Assembly: GCF_964340395.1 (NCBI RefSeq)
Contig: NC_135558.1
Location: 2,345,001 to 2,409,000, forward strand
DNA from: Glandiceps talaboti
Lineage: Eukaryota; Hemichordata; Enteropneusta; Spengelidae
Direction of reading: 5' to 3'
Length of the DNA: 64,000 bases
Part shown: positions 47,760 through 60,335 of the stretch, in pieces
Numbering within the stretch: position 1 is the stretch's first letter
Layout: the number at the start of each line of letters is the position of its first letter
The notes under the pieces: generated by a model
What the model was told of the DNA's origin: nothing
Seen by the model: only the letters and a program-made list of their open reading frames with translations
The model's database searches: none
Made by a program: the position numbers and the translations under genes

Positions 47760-48117
47760 GTTTGTTTGTTTGTTTGTTTGTTTGTTTGTTTGTTTGTTTG
47801 TTTGTTTGTTTGTTTTTTTGTGTTTTTTTTTGGGGGGGGGTGTTTTGTTTATAAAAGTAGACTTTCCTTTTCGTCCTAGATTTCCATGTTATACGTTCAA
47901 TCTCAGACCACTAACGAAGTGGTCTGAGGTTCAGTGACTAGGTTTGTAGTAAGTCTATGTAATTAAATCCTAAAAATAAGGTATCCGTTTTTAAAGAGTT
48001 AAACTAGTCTTGCATTCAGCAAACAACAACAGTTTTCATTGAATTTCATCCAAAGTTTCTGGCGGTTTTATTTGTTTTGTAGTAGTAGTAGTTGTTGTTG
48101 TTGTTGTTGTTGTTGTT
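47760..48117. repeat. (GTTT)n and (GTT)n microsatellites
   Basis: (GTTT)n with T- and G-runs at 47760-47842 and (GTT)n at 48084-48117. The second GACCACT hairpin lies between them. Confidence 0.95.
47902..47928. repeat. GACCACT hairpin, copy 2 (perfect 11-bp stem)
   Basis: CTCAGACCACT, loop AACGA, AGTGGTCTGAG. Stem perfect over 11 bp. Confidence 0.85.
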
Positions 48118-48382
48118 TAATATTTTTTGGGGGGTTCTGTTGATTCAAAGTGTCACTAAAATTGTTGTGCTGTGTCTGTGGTCACGAAATTTGCTTCCCT
48201 TATTTGTATCAAATGACATGTAGCATTGTAACTGTATCCATGGTACGAAAACGTGCAAACGATTTAGACATATTAAGCCAAAGAGTATCTCATTATTGGT
48301 TATTGTAAATCCTAAAACAATCTTAGATAAAGAGAACAACGTTTTTGGTTGTTACCTTATATCAATTTATGACACACATGTA

Positions 48383-48952
48383 TATGTAGGCTCAATTTGA
48401 CTGTGTATATGTAGGCTCAATTTGACTGTGTATGTTGGCTCAATTTGACTGTGTATATGTTGGCTCAATTTCACTGTGTATATGTTGGCTCAATTTGACT
48501 GTGTATATGTAGGCTCAATTTGACTGTGTATATGTTGCTCAATTTGACTGTGTATATGTAGGCTCAAATTGACTGTATATGTAGGCTCAATTTGACTGTG
48601 TATATGTAGGCTCAATTTGACTGTGTATATGTAGGCTCGATTTGACTGTGTATATGTTGGCTCAATTTGACTGTATATGTTGGCTCAATTTGACTGTGTA
48701 TATGTAGGCTCAAATTGACTGTGTATATGTAGGCTCAATTTGACTGTGTATATGTTGGCTCAATTTGACTGTGTATATGTAGGCTCAATTTGACTGTGTA
48801 TATGTTGGCTCAATTTGACTGTGTATATGTTGGCTCGATTTGACTGTGTATATGTAGGCTCAAATTGACTGTGTATATGTAGGCCCAATTTGACTGTGTA
48901 TATGTTGGCTCAATTTGACTGTGTATATGTTGGCTCAATTTGACTGTGTATG
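48383..48952. repeat. 25-bp minisatellite, about 23 units
   Basis: The unit is GGCTCAATTTGACTGTGTAT then ATGTA or ATGTT. The two end variants (TAGGCTC and TTGGCTC) alternate irregularly; a few units are 2 bp shorter. Confidence 0.95.
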
Positions 48953-49191
48953 ACTGAAACACACTATTCATCTTTAAATTTCTGAACGCTAGGAAATTCT
49001 TGGTAACATTCGAGTTATGAGTTATGAGTAGTTGTCAGAAAAGAGAATCTACAATGAAAATGTCCACAAATATATCAAAGTACATCGATAACAACAAGTA
49101 ATGGATTAATTTACAGAATAGCTAGATGGCTACTTTGATTGTTTGAGTTGATGACTTTGAAATGGTGTGCTAAATAGCGAGAATATATATA

Positions 49192-49195
49192 TACA

Positions 49196-49225
<30 letters not shown>
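49192..49225. repeat. (CATA)n microsatellite
   Basis: Short uninterrupted tetranucleotide run. Confidence 0.95.
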
Positions 49226-49226
<1 letters not shown>

Positions 49227-49665
49227 CAGACTGCCACACGAGGGGTATTTGTTCCTCTTCTTTCAACAATTATTGAGTTAATTCTTCATTACATTGCATT
49301 AATTCCTCTGGAACTCTTTATTTCAGTTTACGTCATGCAAATGCAGTTAGTTAGATTTTTGGACTGTTGTTGCTGCAACCAAGTCGTAGCAGAATCGATC
49401 GACCTGGAATTAAGAGTAGAATAGTGTTAGCAGAATTCTGATGTTTGCAGTAAAATTACTAGAAATCTAATTGACGGTTGAAGCCTTTTAGTGCAAAAGC
49501 AATTTTCTGACTTGCTTCTCACTTCTTTTCAGATTGATTCTCGCCTAGTTTCAATAATCTTACTGTGACTTGTGTGGCTTGACCCAAGGACAAGCTTGAG
49601 GTGTGTGGTGATCAACGTATGCATTGACAACTTCAGTGATCAATCACTATTACAGATACAACAAC

Positions 49666-49764
49666 ATGTTTGATCCTCAATTCGTCACAAAACTCTGGAT
49701 GTCAGGAAAACATCGGAATTTTACCATGAAGATTGTTCTGCTCCTTTTGATATACAGTTGCAAG
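49666..49764 (+). CDS. Candidate signal-peptide exon of a secreted or membrane protein
   Basis: The exon would begin after CACTATTACAG (49655) or be the first exon. From the ATG at 49666 the frame is open for 33 codons. A second in-frame ATG at 49726 in a better context (ACC before it) gives MKIVLLLLIYSCK, a typical signal-peptide h-region followed by Cys. It meets a donor CAAG|GTAGGC at 49765 in phase 0. No downstream exon is seen for 14 kb until 63799-63937, which starts in phase 0 and is phase-compatible. The (TATG)n microsatellites begin 140 bp downstream. I do not know the family. Confidence 0.35.
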
Positions 49765-49906
49765 GTAGGCATACTTAAGATCTATCATAAACCTATACTT
49801 TAGAAATTTGAAATATGCATCATATAGATTATTAATCATTTTTATGCTCAGTTCTACTGAGCACTTTGATCAAATCCACATTCGGTTCGACTGTTGAGGA
49901 ATGTGA

Positions 49907-50120
49907 CATGTATGTATGTATGTATGTATGTATGTATGTATGTATGTATGTATGTATGTATGTATGTATGTATGTATGTATGTATGTATGTATGTGTGTG
50001 TTTGTTTGTGTGTGTGTGTGTGTGTGTGCGTGCGTGCGTGCGTTTGTATGTATGTATGTATGTATGTATGTATGTATGTATGTATGTAGGTAGGTAGGTA
50101 GGTAGGTAGGTAGGTAGGCA
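49907..50120. repeat. Compound microsatellite
   Basis: (TATG)n, then (TG)n, (GTGC)n, (TATG)n and (TAGG)n in succession. Open frames through it (YVCM repeats) are artefacts. Confidence 0.95.
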
Positions 50121-51061
50121 GGTAAGTAGGTATGGCATGTTGAGAAGCATTTTGTTTATATGCTACCGGTGTCGGAGAACACAGTTACATTTTAAAACAC
50201 GCACGACAACGTCTTCAGTCAGATTTAATCTTTTTTTTCCAATCGACGTGATATTATCTGCATAACTAGCCTTAAGACACAGACTGTTTGCTATGACGTG
50301 TCTTGATAATGTCGTTCTCTCCCTCGGGGTGGATGGACACAATAAATACATCTACATGTCAACTTTTGATGAGACCATCGTAAACCTTGTCTATATATCA
50401 ATAACACTTTCCATTGCGATTGTAAAACTCTTTACGAATGTTCGTTAAAAATTATTTATCTTTGATATCTATGGGTCGGTGTAACATTTATATGAAACAC
50501 ACATTTATATGATAGTTCAACATGATTGCTAGAACCCAAGGCGTCGTTGTGCATACACGTATACCATCATCAGATCAATCTCAGATATTTGAAGTTGTTA
50601 TTGATGTACTTTGCTTGAGGTGTTGAGAGATCACTTGTTGTCATCCCGCTGTTAACCCATGACAGTATGATAAATTATGAGGTTCTACGATTTAACACAT
50701 GCATACAAGATTCGTGTGATAGTATATAGATAAGATTGAAAGACCGTTGAGAATGTGATTGCAGGGTTGAGCATTACACTTTTAATTACGAGCCGATCTT
50801 GTCTACCGTGTCCTCTGAGTAAGCCCGTGTCTCACATGAAAAATTGTAAACACGTGTTGCGACAGTATATGGCACGTGATTAGGGTCAGCATGAGGATAA
50901 AAGAGTTGATGACAACATTCAAGCTAGAGCTACAACACCATGTGAAATAGAGGATATTCAAAAAAAGAAAAGACAACGTACGATTTAACTAGTTCACTGT
51001 GTACATGGTATGCTAAGTTTGTAAGGAGTAAAGGAAGTACAAGAACTTTGATACTTGGAAG
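50121..51061. other. Non-coding, nothing recognised
   Basis: Ordinary AT-rich sequence between the microsatellite and the third GACCACT hairpin. Confidence 0.5.
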
Positions 51062-51092
51062 CTCAGACCACTAAAAAAATGTGTGTGGTCTG
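51062..51092. repeat. GACCACT hairpin, copy 3 (diverged)
   Basis: CTCAGACCAC, a 13-nt loop, GTGGTCTG. An 8-bp stem remains. Confidence 0.6.
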
Positions 51093-51255
51093 TGTTGGAA
51101 GATACAAAACTGTATCAATATAGAAAAATGTCTTTTTATCAATGCTGGATAACGTGTATACAATGCATACTCTTTGTCCTCACATCTTGCAATGTATATT
51201 TGTACCTAATGCACAAAGCAAGGTTCATTAGTATTTTATTATGTAAATGGTGTGT

Positions 51256-51353
51256 CATTAACGCAAACAAGAGCTGTTATTTCTTCCGCGACACTCCCTC
51301 TGGGCAGGGTGTCTTGGACGGTGCCGTAAAAGAGGCTGTAGTTTACGACGATG
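51256..51353 (+). repeat. Conserved ~100-bp interspersed sequence, copy 2
   Basis: Matches 26185-26285 through GCTGTTATTTCTTCCGCG and GTCTTGGACGGTGCCGTAAA, then TTTACGACGATG. It lies in an open frame (51083-51385) that reads VLDGAVKEAVVYDDDEY here, but the frame is broken in the other copies. Confidence 0.8.
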
Positions 51354-51385
51354 ATGAATATCATTTTGTTACTCAAATGTTCTGA

Positions 51386-52851
51386 TAATGACTTATGTTA
51401 TTCATCAACCTTGCTCACATCTTGTACTGCATATCTATATCCAATACACAAAGTAAGGCTCCATTTAGTAGTAATTTATGTTAATCACTGTAATGAGACA
51501 GAGTACTTTTTCTATTTTCAAATTTGATAATGATGTAATCGTTATCAATATCGAATATTCGTCACCTTCACATATTAAATTGTACATTTATATTCAATGC
51601 ACTCAAATTAGTTAATGGTATTAATGAGACAGACTACTTGTGAGTTTTCCAATTCCATGATGACACGTGATCAACGCAGAATATTAATCAACCATCCTCA
51701 CATTTTGCACTATGTACGCTTGTTACTTTACTCAATTCGATTGCATATTAGCATATATATAAGGAGTAGTTCTATCACAATGTCTTTCCTGTCAAACTAT
51801 CATTTTGTAGAGCTATATAATATCTCTCCTCGACACTGACTCGTCTAATTGAGCACTTTAATCAAAAGACCGTGAATGATTAACTTTTGCTATGAAGCAG
51901 GGTATTTGAAATCCTATGAATAGAGATGAAACTATAGAAAATACAAGTATTGGTCATGTCAAGAAAGGCCGCTCAAAATGGAACGAATCAAGTCAGTAGA
52001 GATAGGCTAGATACATAGAGACGACAATGCATGTATATTAATGCCAAGTCAAGCAAAGCGTAATGGGTAAAACTATTCTGAAAGTAATCCTTGGTCCCAA
52101 AGAACCACACTTACAAATTTAATGGCACATACTATCGTACATAGTTATGAATGAATAGTACCAAAGTCGAATAATTAGCGCGAAATGGATTCCTGAATCA
52201 CGATGTATGTTAGATTATAATTCCATATCCATCCGCAGTGATTATTCCGGTGTTTTGCGATTTTGTAACGTTGCTTTTGAAATTACCGTAATTCTAAATA
52301 TATTGGATATTGCGTTTTAAAGTAGTTCCCTAGTAGGTACTTACTTTGTTTGATAAATGTAACATGGATTTTTTTAAAGCATCTGTGTATTTTCCCATGT
52401 GACAATTACCGTGATTTGTTTCGCACATTATAACCCTGGGGTTTAAAATGAAATCCATGTAACAATCTAACTCGCAGATTCTTAAACCCGCAGTACTTGC
52501 ACTGTGAGACTTTTCCATCAAGCAGCCAAAGATATATACACTTAAAGGTTGTTCAACTGTTTGTAGATAGACATTGTACATATTAGTTAGTGGCTACTTT
52601 TGTCCGTAGAGCTTCGTTTTCACTCCGACGCTATTGACTGGCTTCGATACCTATAACTGGTAGTTCTAATTAGATATGCAATGTTGGGACATACTTTACT
52701 GTCAAAGCGATTGCCACATACCATTTCCCCGAGTGTCTCGTGAATGATTACGTTTTCTATGAAAATTCAAAACGTTAATGTCGATGGATTCTCTAGTTTT
52801 AGGGTCCCTCCGGTAAAATACAATAATCATTTGTGCAAATTGTGGAGTCAT
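51386..52851. other. Non-coding, nothing recognised
   Basis: AT-rich sequence without exon support. Confidence 0.5.
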
Positions 52852-53230
52852 GATGGGTCGGAATGGTTAGCGTGACCGGCTTGGAATCTACAGGTTGCAG
52901 GTTCGAGCCCTGTTTATGCGTGCTGTTTGTTTCTGAGTGGCTAAAGTCCTTTTGCAAGATTTGAACCACGACTGTGCCTCAGTCAACCCAGCTGTATAAC
53001 TGGGGACCTGGTAGGATGTAGGTTGCAATGTGAAGGCTTTAATCCTATGCGCTGAATTGGCTGCAATGGATTGTATGCTCCCGGGGAGTTCAGGAAGACT
53101 AAAGGGCCGTTGTGCCGTTCTGATCCGAGCCAGGGTTAATAATTGTAAAGCGCTTTGAGCACGGTGTGGGAAAGCGCTATATAAGAAGCCAACATTATTA
53201 TTATTATAATAATTATTATTATTATTATTT
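52852..53230 (+). mobile_element. tRNA-derived SINE with L2/CR1-like 3' tail
   Basis: The 5' head is tRNA-like, with an A-box-like TGGTTAGCGTGACCGG (52864-52879) and a B box GGTTCGAGCC (52900-52909), 36 bp apart as in tRNA genes. A ~230-bp body follows. The 3' part, GTAAAGCGCTTTGAGCAC (53144-53162) and GAAAGCGCTATATAAGAAG, is the tail shared with L2/CR1-type LINEs, which supply the reverse transcriptase in trans. It ends in (ATT)n. It looks full length. The tRNA of origin is not clear and it is not a functional tRNA gene. Confidence 0.85.
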
Positions 53231-55389
53231 ACCTTTCATATATGTAGAGACAACAGTATTTACAGATGATTGAACACACCTCGTTGTGTACAATATTGAG
53301 AGTAGTGTAATATATCTAACACAGCAGTTTCAAAAAATAGTCTTATTACCGTAAGTGTAGTTTTAAGACGAACAACAAACAAACTAAACAGATTACATAA
53401 AAGTTTCCCTAACATCCAGGTTAGCATTCGAACCATTAAACGACCATCACTAGACTAACTTAAAATCAGAGGTGAAATTGGAAAATAACATTTGACATTT
53501 TATCTACACTAATCACATTGCAAAGATCAAGGTATACTAGTACCAAGGAGCATATTATGTTCGTCATTAGACTAAAACTTTTAAATAAATTACCCAACCC
53601 ATTTATGCTGTACTACTAAGTATTATACAAAAAGAAATAACTCAATCCGAATAATCTTTTTAAAAATCTACTAAGCAAAAGCCAAGACTTAATATGAGGC
53701 AAGGTAATGACATCATTGTAGGTATAATAGAGAAGGGAAGTCATGTAACAAGTCATTATTTCGTCTGTGGATAGAATATTAATGAACCTCTAGCGATAAT
53801 ATAAACAGGTTGTCTCAAAGCCATAGGTGTATATAACGAAGGTGATGAGTCGAATATGTCATCGAATAGGGAACTTGCCATGTTGAATGTTGCACCGTGG
53901 GAAATGTGATAATAAATACTAATCAAATAGTATTGTAAACAATAATGTTACATTGTCTATAACCACAAATAATCAATTCATAGTAACCCTGACCATTGTG
54001 GGAGGTTTATTTTATCGATAACTCCAGATTAGGTATTACAATAACCACAGATAATCCCACAGTCTATTGCGTCTGAGCATGCTCAGTCTGGATTGCAAGT
54101 TCCCTATTCACAGCTGCAAAGTAGGTTCCGTAATAATTTTGTTCTGTTCCGAAATAATTTTACCACACACAAAAAAACATGAGAAGCGCTTTTGGTCTAA
54201 ACATTTGACAATGTCTGTCTAGAACAAAACAGCTCGTCATTAAATGCAAGTAAGTACTTGATACAAGTATATCCCTATTATCTTTATTTACAAAATGATA
54301 TTACGATATTTACTGACTTCTAGGGATACATCTTGTGTGTCGTTTCCACTTAGACTCTTAAAAAATGCGAACCTGGAATAAGTAGTCGGAAGTAATGACA
54401 TCCTTCAATATAACATATTATTTCTGAAACCTTTGAGGGGAATGCATTTCATCAACGTCAATGTACTCTGATATGCAACTGAAAAAAACAAACCCTGTAA
54501 TGTTCGGATAGCCAGAAAGTAATAGAACGTACGCGTGTACATGTATTTGCGGTGATTACTGATATTTAACAATCAGACAATCGGATGGAACGTGACAAAA
54601 ATGTATATCCTTCTTATGGTGTGGTGTAACTGTATATGCTTAGTACAGCTTTAGTAAATAGTAGCGAATACATCCTAATTTTTATTAATAACATAATCCC
54701 TATTACCTTCGAAGAGAACTTTCGGTTCTTTTCTTAGCAACATATAAGATAAACTGCCTTTTTTCGTAAACTACCTTAGATGCTAAAATAAAGACGATGC
54801 GAAAGGATGATAATAGCCATACTACTTTTCAAAGGAATCGTCAGTGTGATTTCTGTAAGATTGAACATCCGTTGTCATCGTCGTCATTAGCAGATAACCT
54901 CGTGGACCCTTTACGTATTATGCACGTAATTGGCTCTAAGCACACTTAAAATCGTTTTTGCTGTATCACCTACAGCTTAAAGGGATTCCTTGGAATTCGT
55001 ACACACTGTTTGAAAGATATGTTTAGTGAGGTAATTATGGCCACCTACTCAGAGGAGTTCACAAGGACCATTTTATAGATATAACGCTACAAATGAAGCT
55101 ATAGACTGTGACTTCACTGAACAGTGTATAATCTCTGGAGTTATCTGTTGTCTTATAATGAGTCATTGAAAGATGAATACTAGAACTGGTAGGGATAATT
55201 TGATTTATTTAAAAATTCATTTTGGCACTGTGATTTATGATATTAGAGATGTAATCCACTTTTAAATTGTAAGTGTTAAGTTGTATATTATTTTCCTAAA
55301 TCAATACCTAATGATACCCGTACAAATCGTGTTATCATTAAAGGACAGGCTTTCACATGTTGTCACCCTAGTGTTATCTATCTTATCAG
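53231..55389. other. Non-coding, nothing recognised
   Basis: 2.2 kb of AT-rich sequence without repeat arrays, exons or RNA genes. Confidence 0.5.
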
Positions 55390-55725
55390 TGACGTCACGA
55401 GTCATAAAGGTTAAACATAGGATCATTCTTTTGTTCTGGAACAACTTTTATTTATAGCTCTGCAAAACAACTATTTTTTGTATCTGAATATTAAGCCCAA
55501 ATGTGTTACCATATAATATTACTTACTTGTCACAACGATGCTTTGGTTAATAATGAAGGATGTGTTTAAAAAAACCTGTTGGTCGTGATAAAATCAAGGA
55601 TGGCTAGTGCATTACGTCATAATTTGCCTTAATTCATATTCTAGGTCAGGTCATGTCGGGTCAGGTCAGGTCAATCCTCGAGTGTAAATGAGAAGTCGAC
55701 TTTTGGCAGCCCATTAATGACGTCA
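55390..55725. promoter_or_regulatory. Cluster: two full CREs flanking an AGGTCA array
   Basis: TGACGTCA at 55390-55397 and 55718-55725. Between them 55643-55673 carries five overlapping GGTCA half sites (AGGTCAGGTCA, then GGGTCAGGTCAGGTCA), the half site of nuclear receptors. It could be an enhancer, or the GGTCA run may be a small microsatellite. Confidence 0.35.
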
Positions 55726-57363
55726 TATGCTAATGAAACGGAACGTGAGGCAAGACGACACGAGTAATTCTGTTACATGTAAATTTCCGTCTATTCATCA
55801 ACTAATGACAACCAAAAGGACCCAATGGAATGTCCATAAATCAGGCTTGAAAAACTGAATGAAAATGTCATGTGACTAGTGATAAGCTAATGTATTATTG
55901 CCGATGCCTGGCCTTGGCCCCTTCTAGATATTACTAGGTGTATGATAATGAAGTTAAAATAATCGAAGATTACTGTAAGAATACTGTAACCTGAATATAC
56001 CTGCTATGATGACAAATACATATCACTATTGAGTGACGAATGAATGTAAAATTAACAAACACACTCTAAAATCAGATATATACATAACAGTGTGCTGAAA
56101 AATCGTCTCTGAAAGGGGAGTATTAAAACCGATAGTAACAGCCGTCTACCTCCAACAGTTTCAAAACACAATAGGTGTGAAAGAATTGATAAGTAAGACA
56201 TATTTCCTTTCGAGTGTGTACTGTAGACCCTTACCCCTTACTGTAGTCGAGATGTCAAATACACATGGGAAACTAATTTAGCATGATTTGGTACGGGTGT
56301 GCAGACCTGGTGTACTACCACTCAAGTACATTGTAACACCATTTATATCGAATTGTGCAGCTATGTTGAAAAGCCCTTTTAGCACAAACCCCATCTAAAA
56401 ATCTTTCTGTACAAATTGATTAAAAAACTAACATAATTTGTGCATCATTTACACCGAAGATGATAACATTCGAACATAACATAATAATCACCATAAAGAG
56501 GGGTGTGGTATTAGTATTTATTTGTGTGGGTATGACTGACAAACAGGCAGCCCACGCTGGAACAATAGACAACGTTAGCGCCTACAAAGTATAGTTGCCG
56601 TAGTTATAGCATTAAATTGACCACGTGTATACCATACCATCCGTGTCTGTAGGCTAATATACTTGCATTGTTAAAATGCTTTAAAGTCTGTATCAGGTGC
56701 AGTCAATGGGCAAATTTGTGGTTTCATTAATTACAGGTTGTTTCAGACCAAAAATGATTGTTTTAATTAGAAACATCACCCAAACATTGTGGGGAGTGTG
56801 TTTATGTGCCCTCCCACTGGTGGCGAAGGATATATGCCTTCCCTCCCGCCGGGTTTTAACTTACCCACCAGCCCACTGCCCACCCAATATTGTGAATGAT
56901 TTACCTACTCCCCACCAGGAAAATATTTGTGCTAGCCACTATACCAACAAGTCATTTTGACATACACTATTGCGCCACTATCCCAAAATCCCATGGTTTC
57001 CCTTCTCACTGTATCGAAATCAGGACTTCCCAGCCGCAGTTCTTCCTTTGAATATTTGCTCCTCTCCCACTACCAATCCATTGAAAACTTTTTGCACGAA
57101 CTGCTTCGTTGACTGTAACTAACCTAAGGTATATTTAACTCTATAATTTAGCAGATAAAAAGCTTGCCAATCCCCATGGGTATGGTTTGCACTTTTTTAA
57201 ATACAGTATACCTGTCTTTTCATCTACGGGGGTTACACATTCATGAAAGATTTACTAAATCCATTATTGAAAACACAACTGTACAATGCATAATGGAACT
57301 TGCTTGCTTTTATCACTATGGTGTAACCGTCTTGCTGTAATCCTGCAGAGCGATTACGTAGTG
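55726..57363. other. Non-coding, nothing recognised
   Basis: The open frame 56697-56960 lacks domain and splice support. A CCCACC-rich patch near 56860-56890 is noted only. Confidence 0.45.
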
Positions 57364-57394
57364 AGTTCAGAGTTCAGAGTTCAGAGTTCAGAGA
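57364..57394. repeat. Short (AGTTCAG)n repeat
   Basis: Four head-to-tail copies of the heptamer. Confidence 0.9.
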
Positions 57395-59761
57395 ATAGGA
57401 AAGGTGTCGAGATAATTATCCCAACACACCTTTCATATCAATGATGTACGAAACATTCCGTAATGTTCATTAATACTCCGTCAAAGTATCTAACCGTGTA
57501 ATCATTCTTCTAATATATATCCTTAGACCTTGCACTGGATGTGGAGCTCAATTTAACACAATTATAAGATTTCATTGCACTATGATGCTGTTCCAAATCA
57601 GAGTTTATATTTGTAGTCCCGTATATGTACGTTTTCTGGAGATGCATGTCACGTGATAGCTACATAGATAGTGTATGTAAGATATACGTAATACATAACA
57701 CGTAGAAATCTAATGTTTACCTGATCTTTGTAAAACAAGGAGATATGTTTAATATCCACCAGATATTTGTAACATATAATAGTTGTGTACTGCCCATCAC
57801 ACATGCATAAAACATAGAGAAAAAATTTATTTCCACAAGACATGCAAAAAACTTTGAGAAATGTGTCGGTTTTGTGGTGCTTATGGCTAAGATACGCGTT
57901 TGAACAAAGTGAATTGAAATATGATGATGTATTACTTTATGAATAATGATAACAACGTTATATGTCAAATAGTTTTGGAACATACTATACAGGATTCCAT
58001 CATTTGACCAAACATACACTCTGTGTCACGTTGTTTACCACAGCTAGTATTACAGCATATTGCATTACTAACATTGCATTCACTATAATATCAATAATTT
58101 AAGTCAGGTATTGTAGTATACATTTCAATGTGCACCGTAGCCGTGTATAGAAATATCTTGATAACTTCTATTGTATCTACTTTATACGTAACAGTCAAGC
58201 TTTCTTTAAAATTCACGAGGAGTAATAACCATTCAAAATATTCATGTTATCCTTTCTGATATGAAATTGAGGAATGACACTGGAAGCAGATTTACTTTCC
58301 TTTGATAGAGTTTAGAATTACACTGATGTTTGACATCACACAGATGACGTCATTTACTACGTCGAACTTCATGAAGTTAATGAAAATATTCTCTTTTCGT
58401 CATGGTTTATTTCTCTTCATTATCTCAATCGCCAATTTGATGTACAGTTACTGGTATAATACATTTATGTTGTTTAGGGAAAATCCATTTTGAAGGCGAC
58501 ATCATTCAATTCAGGGACACCAAAGGCATTACGAATACCACCATCTTTTTTACTGATTGATGCAAATGAGTCATAATGTGTTGAATATCCTTTCTAATCT
58601 ATTGCGTCAAGAAATAATACCGACAAAGCGATTAATATTAACTTCCCCAGACTGAGTACAAAAGTTCCACGCATAAGGTATTAACTGCCCGAAGAAAACC
58701 ATTTGTGAATATTTTACCGTTGCGGCTTGTGTGCGACATGACTTTTAATAACCGGTGTTTCTATATGCACTGCAATGATAGTGAATTATTCAGTGGTTCC
58801 GTTATTTAAATTGACGCAAATAACCTTTGTGAGGTTACGAGCAAACTAGACACGATACACGGAGGATGGCATATTTTAACTCGAGGTCTTGTTTGCATTG
58901 TGTGAATTTCCTTTTATAAGTTTACTAGATATTGAATGTTTATATTCCTGAAATTATGTATACATGAGATAGTTATGATGCTTTCTGTACACATCCTGTC
59001 AGAAATACATTTGTATCAAATTCGTATTCGCAATTGTCCTCCACATCTTCCACGCGTGATTTTGTCTTGAATTATTTGAAAGCATGGATTTTTGTTCATT
59101 TGTATGTACACTAGGGACAGATGTAATAACATGATGTGTGTGAAATTCTATTCATGAGAGTAAATGAAAGACACCACAGTAGGTCTTGTAACCTTCCTAT
59201 TAATACCATGTCTTTTAACATGCAACTCAGTTTTTTTTTCATCTGCAGTTGTAATAATTCATCCTAAAACGTGAATAATACGCAATAATTTGTCCAAGGT
59301 AAAATGTGAACGATACAAGCATTTATTCGAACCTTAAGCTTACAATCCATAGAGTAAAGATTAAGATTACTAAATGTCAACAGATTAATGTCTTCATATT
59401 GATTTCATTGATTTTCTTTCTGACGTTTCATATTTTCTACACAATCGATTTTGAAAGATCATACCAAGTTCTTGTTTTTGAAAGAATATTCTCTTAATTT
59501 GGTTATGAAATTAGTCGAATGCAAAATATCATTCTGTGTTAGGTTTTAGTGTTTACAAATATTTTTTAAAAAACCGTTAATATCGCCATGACAACTTAAA
59601 CCAGGAGATCAGATACAGGGCTGTCAGCGTCAGCCATTTTGGAGTGCGACCCCATACCAACGAAAATACCCGGATGTTAGAAACTTGACTAACTTAGTGC
59701 GCGTGCGTTATGAAAATGGCCAAAAAAAATGGCATGTACTGATTTCAGTCGAAAGTGATCC
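57395..59761. other. Non-coding, nothing recognised
   Basis: AT-rich, with one full CRE at 58345-58352 and chance open frames on both strands. Confidence 0.45.
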
Positions 59762-59797
59762 GTCACGTGATACACGTCGCGTGATACATGTCACGTA
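59762..59797. repeat. 14-bp tandem repeat of E-box-like units
   Basis: GTCACGTGATACAC, GTCGCGTGATACAT and GTCACGTAAAG in a row, so three CACGTG-type sites within 36 bp, immediately upstream of copy 3 of the ~100-bp interspersed sequence. Confidence 0.7.
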
Positions 59798-59809
59798 AAG
59801 TTAAATACT

Positions 59810-59911
59810 CATTCTCGCAAACCAGACATTATTTTTATTTTGTGACACATCGAAAAATTTGACGGTACGTCTTGGACAGTGCCGTAAAAGAGGCCGTGGT
59901 TTACGACAATG
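59810..59911 (+). repeat. Conserved ~100-bp interspersed sequence, copy 3
   Basis: Begins CATTCTCGCAAACCAG exactly as copy 1 and ends CGTCTTGGACAGTGCCGTAA then GTGGTTTACGACAATG. The middle part is diverged. Confidence 0.8.
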
Positions 59912-60129
59912 TGAGTACTGTTTGTTACATGAAACTCGTCACATAAATTTTTACCGCAAAATTGTTGAAGATATGAAAGTAAGCTTAGTACTTTGTAAAC
60001 AAAACAGGGGAGGAAGATTAGTAATGCGAATTGTAACATCAGCTTGATAACATGTCAAATCCCTCATTATACCTTCATTTGCATACTACACTGGTAACAC
60101 AATTTGTCATTAACGTAGAATGGGCCTCG

Positions 60130-60335
60130 TGGACGAATTTCACTGAAAATCAAAATTTCTCCAATCCTTGCCATGTGGAAGCTTGCTCCTGGTCCTTTCG
60201 AAATAATAACAGAAATATGGGGCCTGCCATCTTGTTTCCAAGTAAATCAACAATATTTTATTTTCCAATATCAGTAACACGATATTCGGTGGCCATATTG
60301 GATTTGGGTGGCCATATTGGATTCTAAAATGGCTT
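60130..60335 (+). repeat. Dispersed repeat family X, copy 2
   Basis: Counterpart of 40393-40575: GAAGCTTGCTCCTGGTCCTT, then CGATATTCGGTGGCCATATT and GGATTCTAAAATGG. Within it GGTGGCCATATTGGATT is itself repeated in tandem. Confidence 0.6.

Noticed and set aside
49854-50150. ORFs of HTYI or YVCM repeats
   Set aside because: Translation of tetranucleotide microsatellites on both strands.
51083-51385. 100-codon ORF overlapping copy 2 of the interspersed sequence
   Set aside because: The frame is not kept in the other two copies, so the repeat is not conserved as protein.
52852-52925. Functional tRNA gene
   Set aside because: A and B boxes are present but no cloverleaf stem closes, and the sequence continues into a SINE body with a LINE-type tail.
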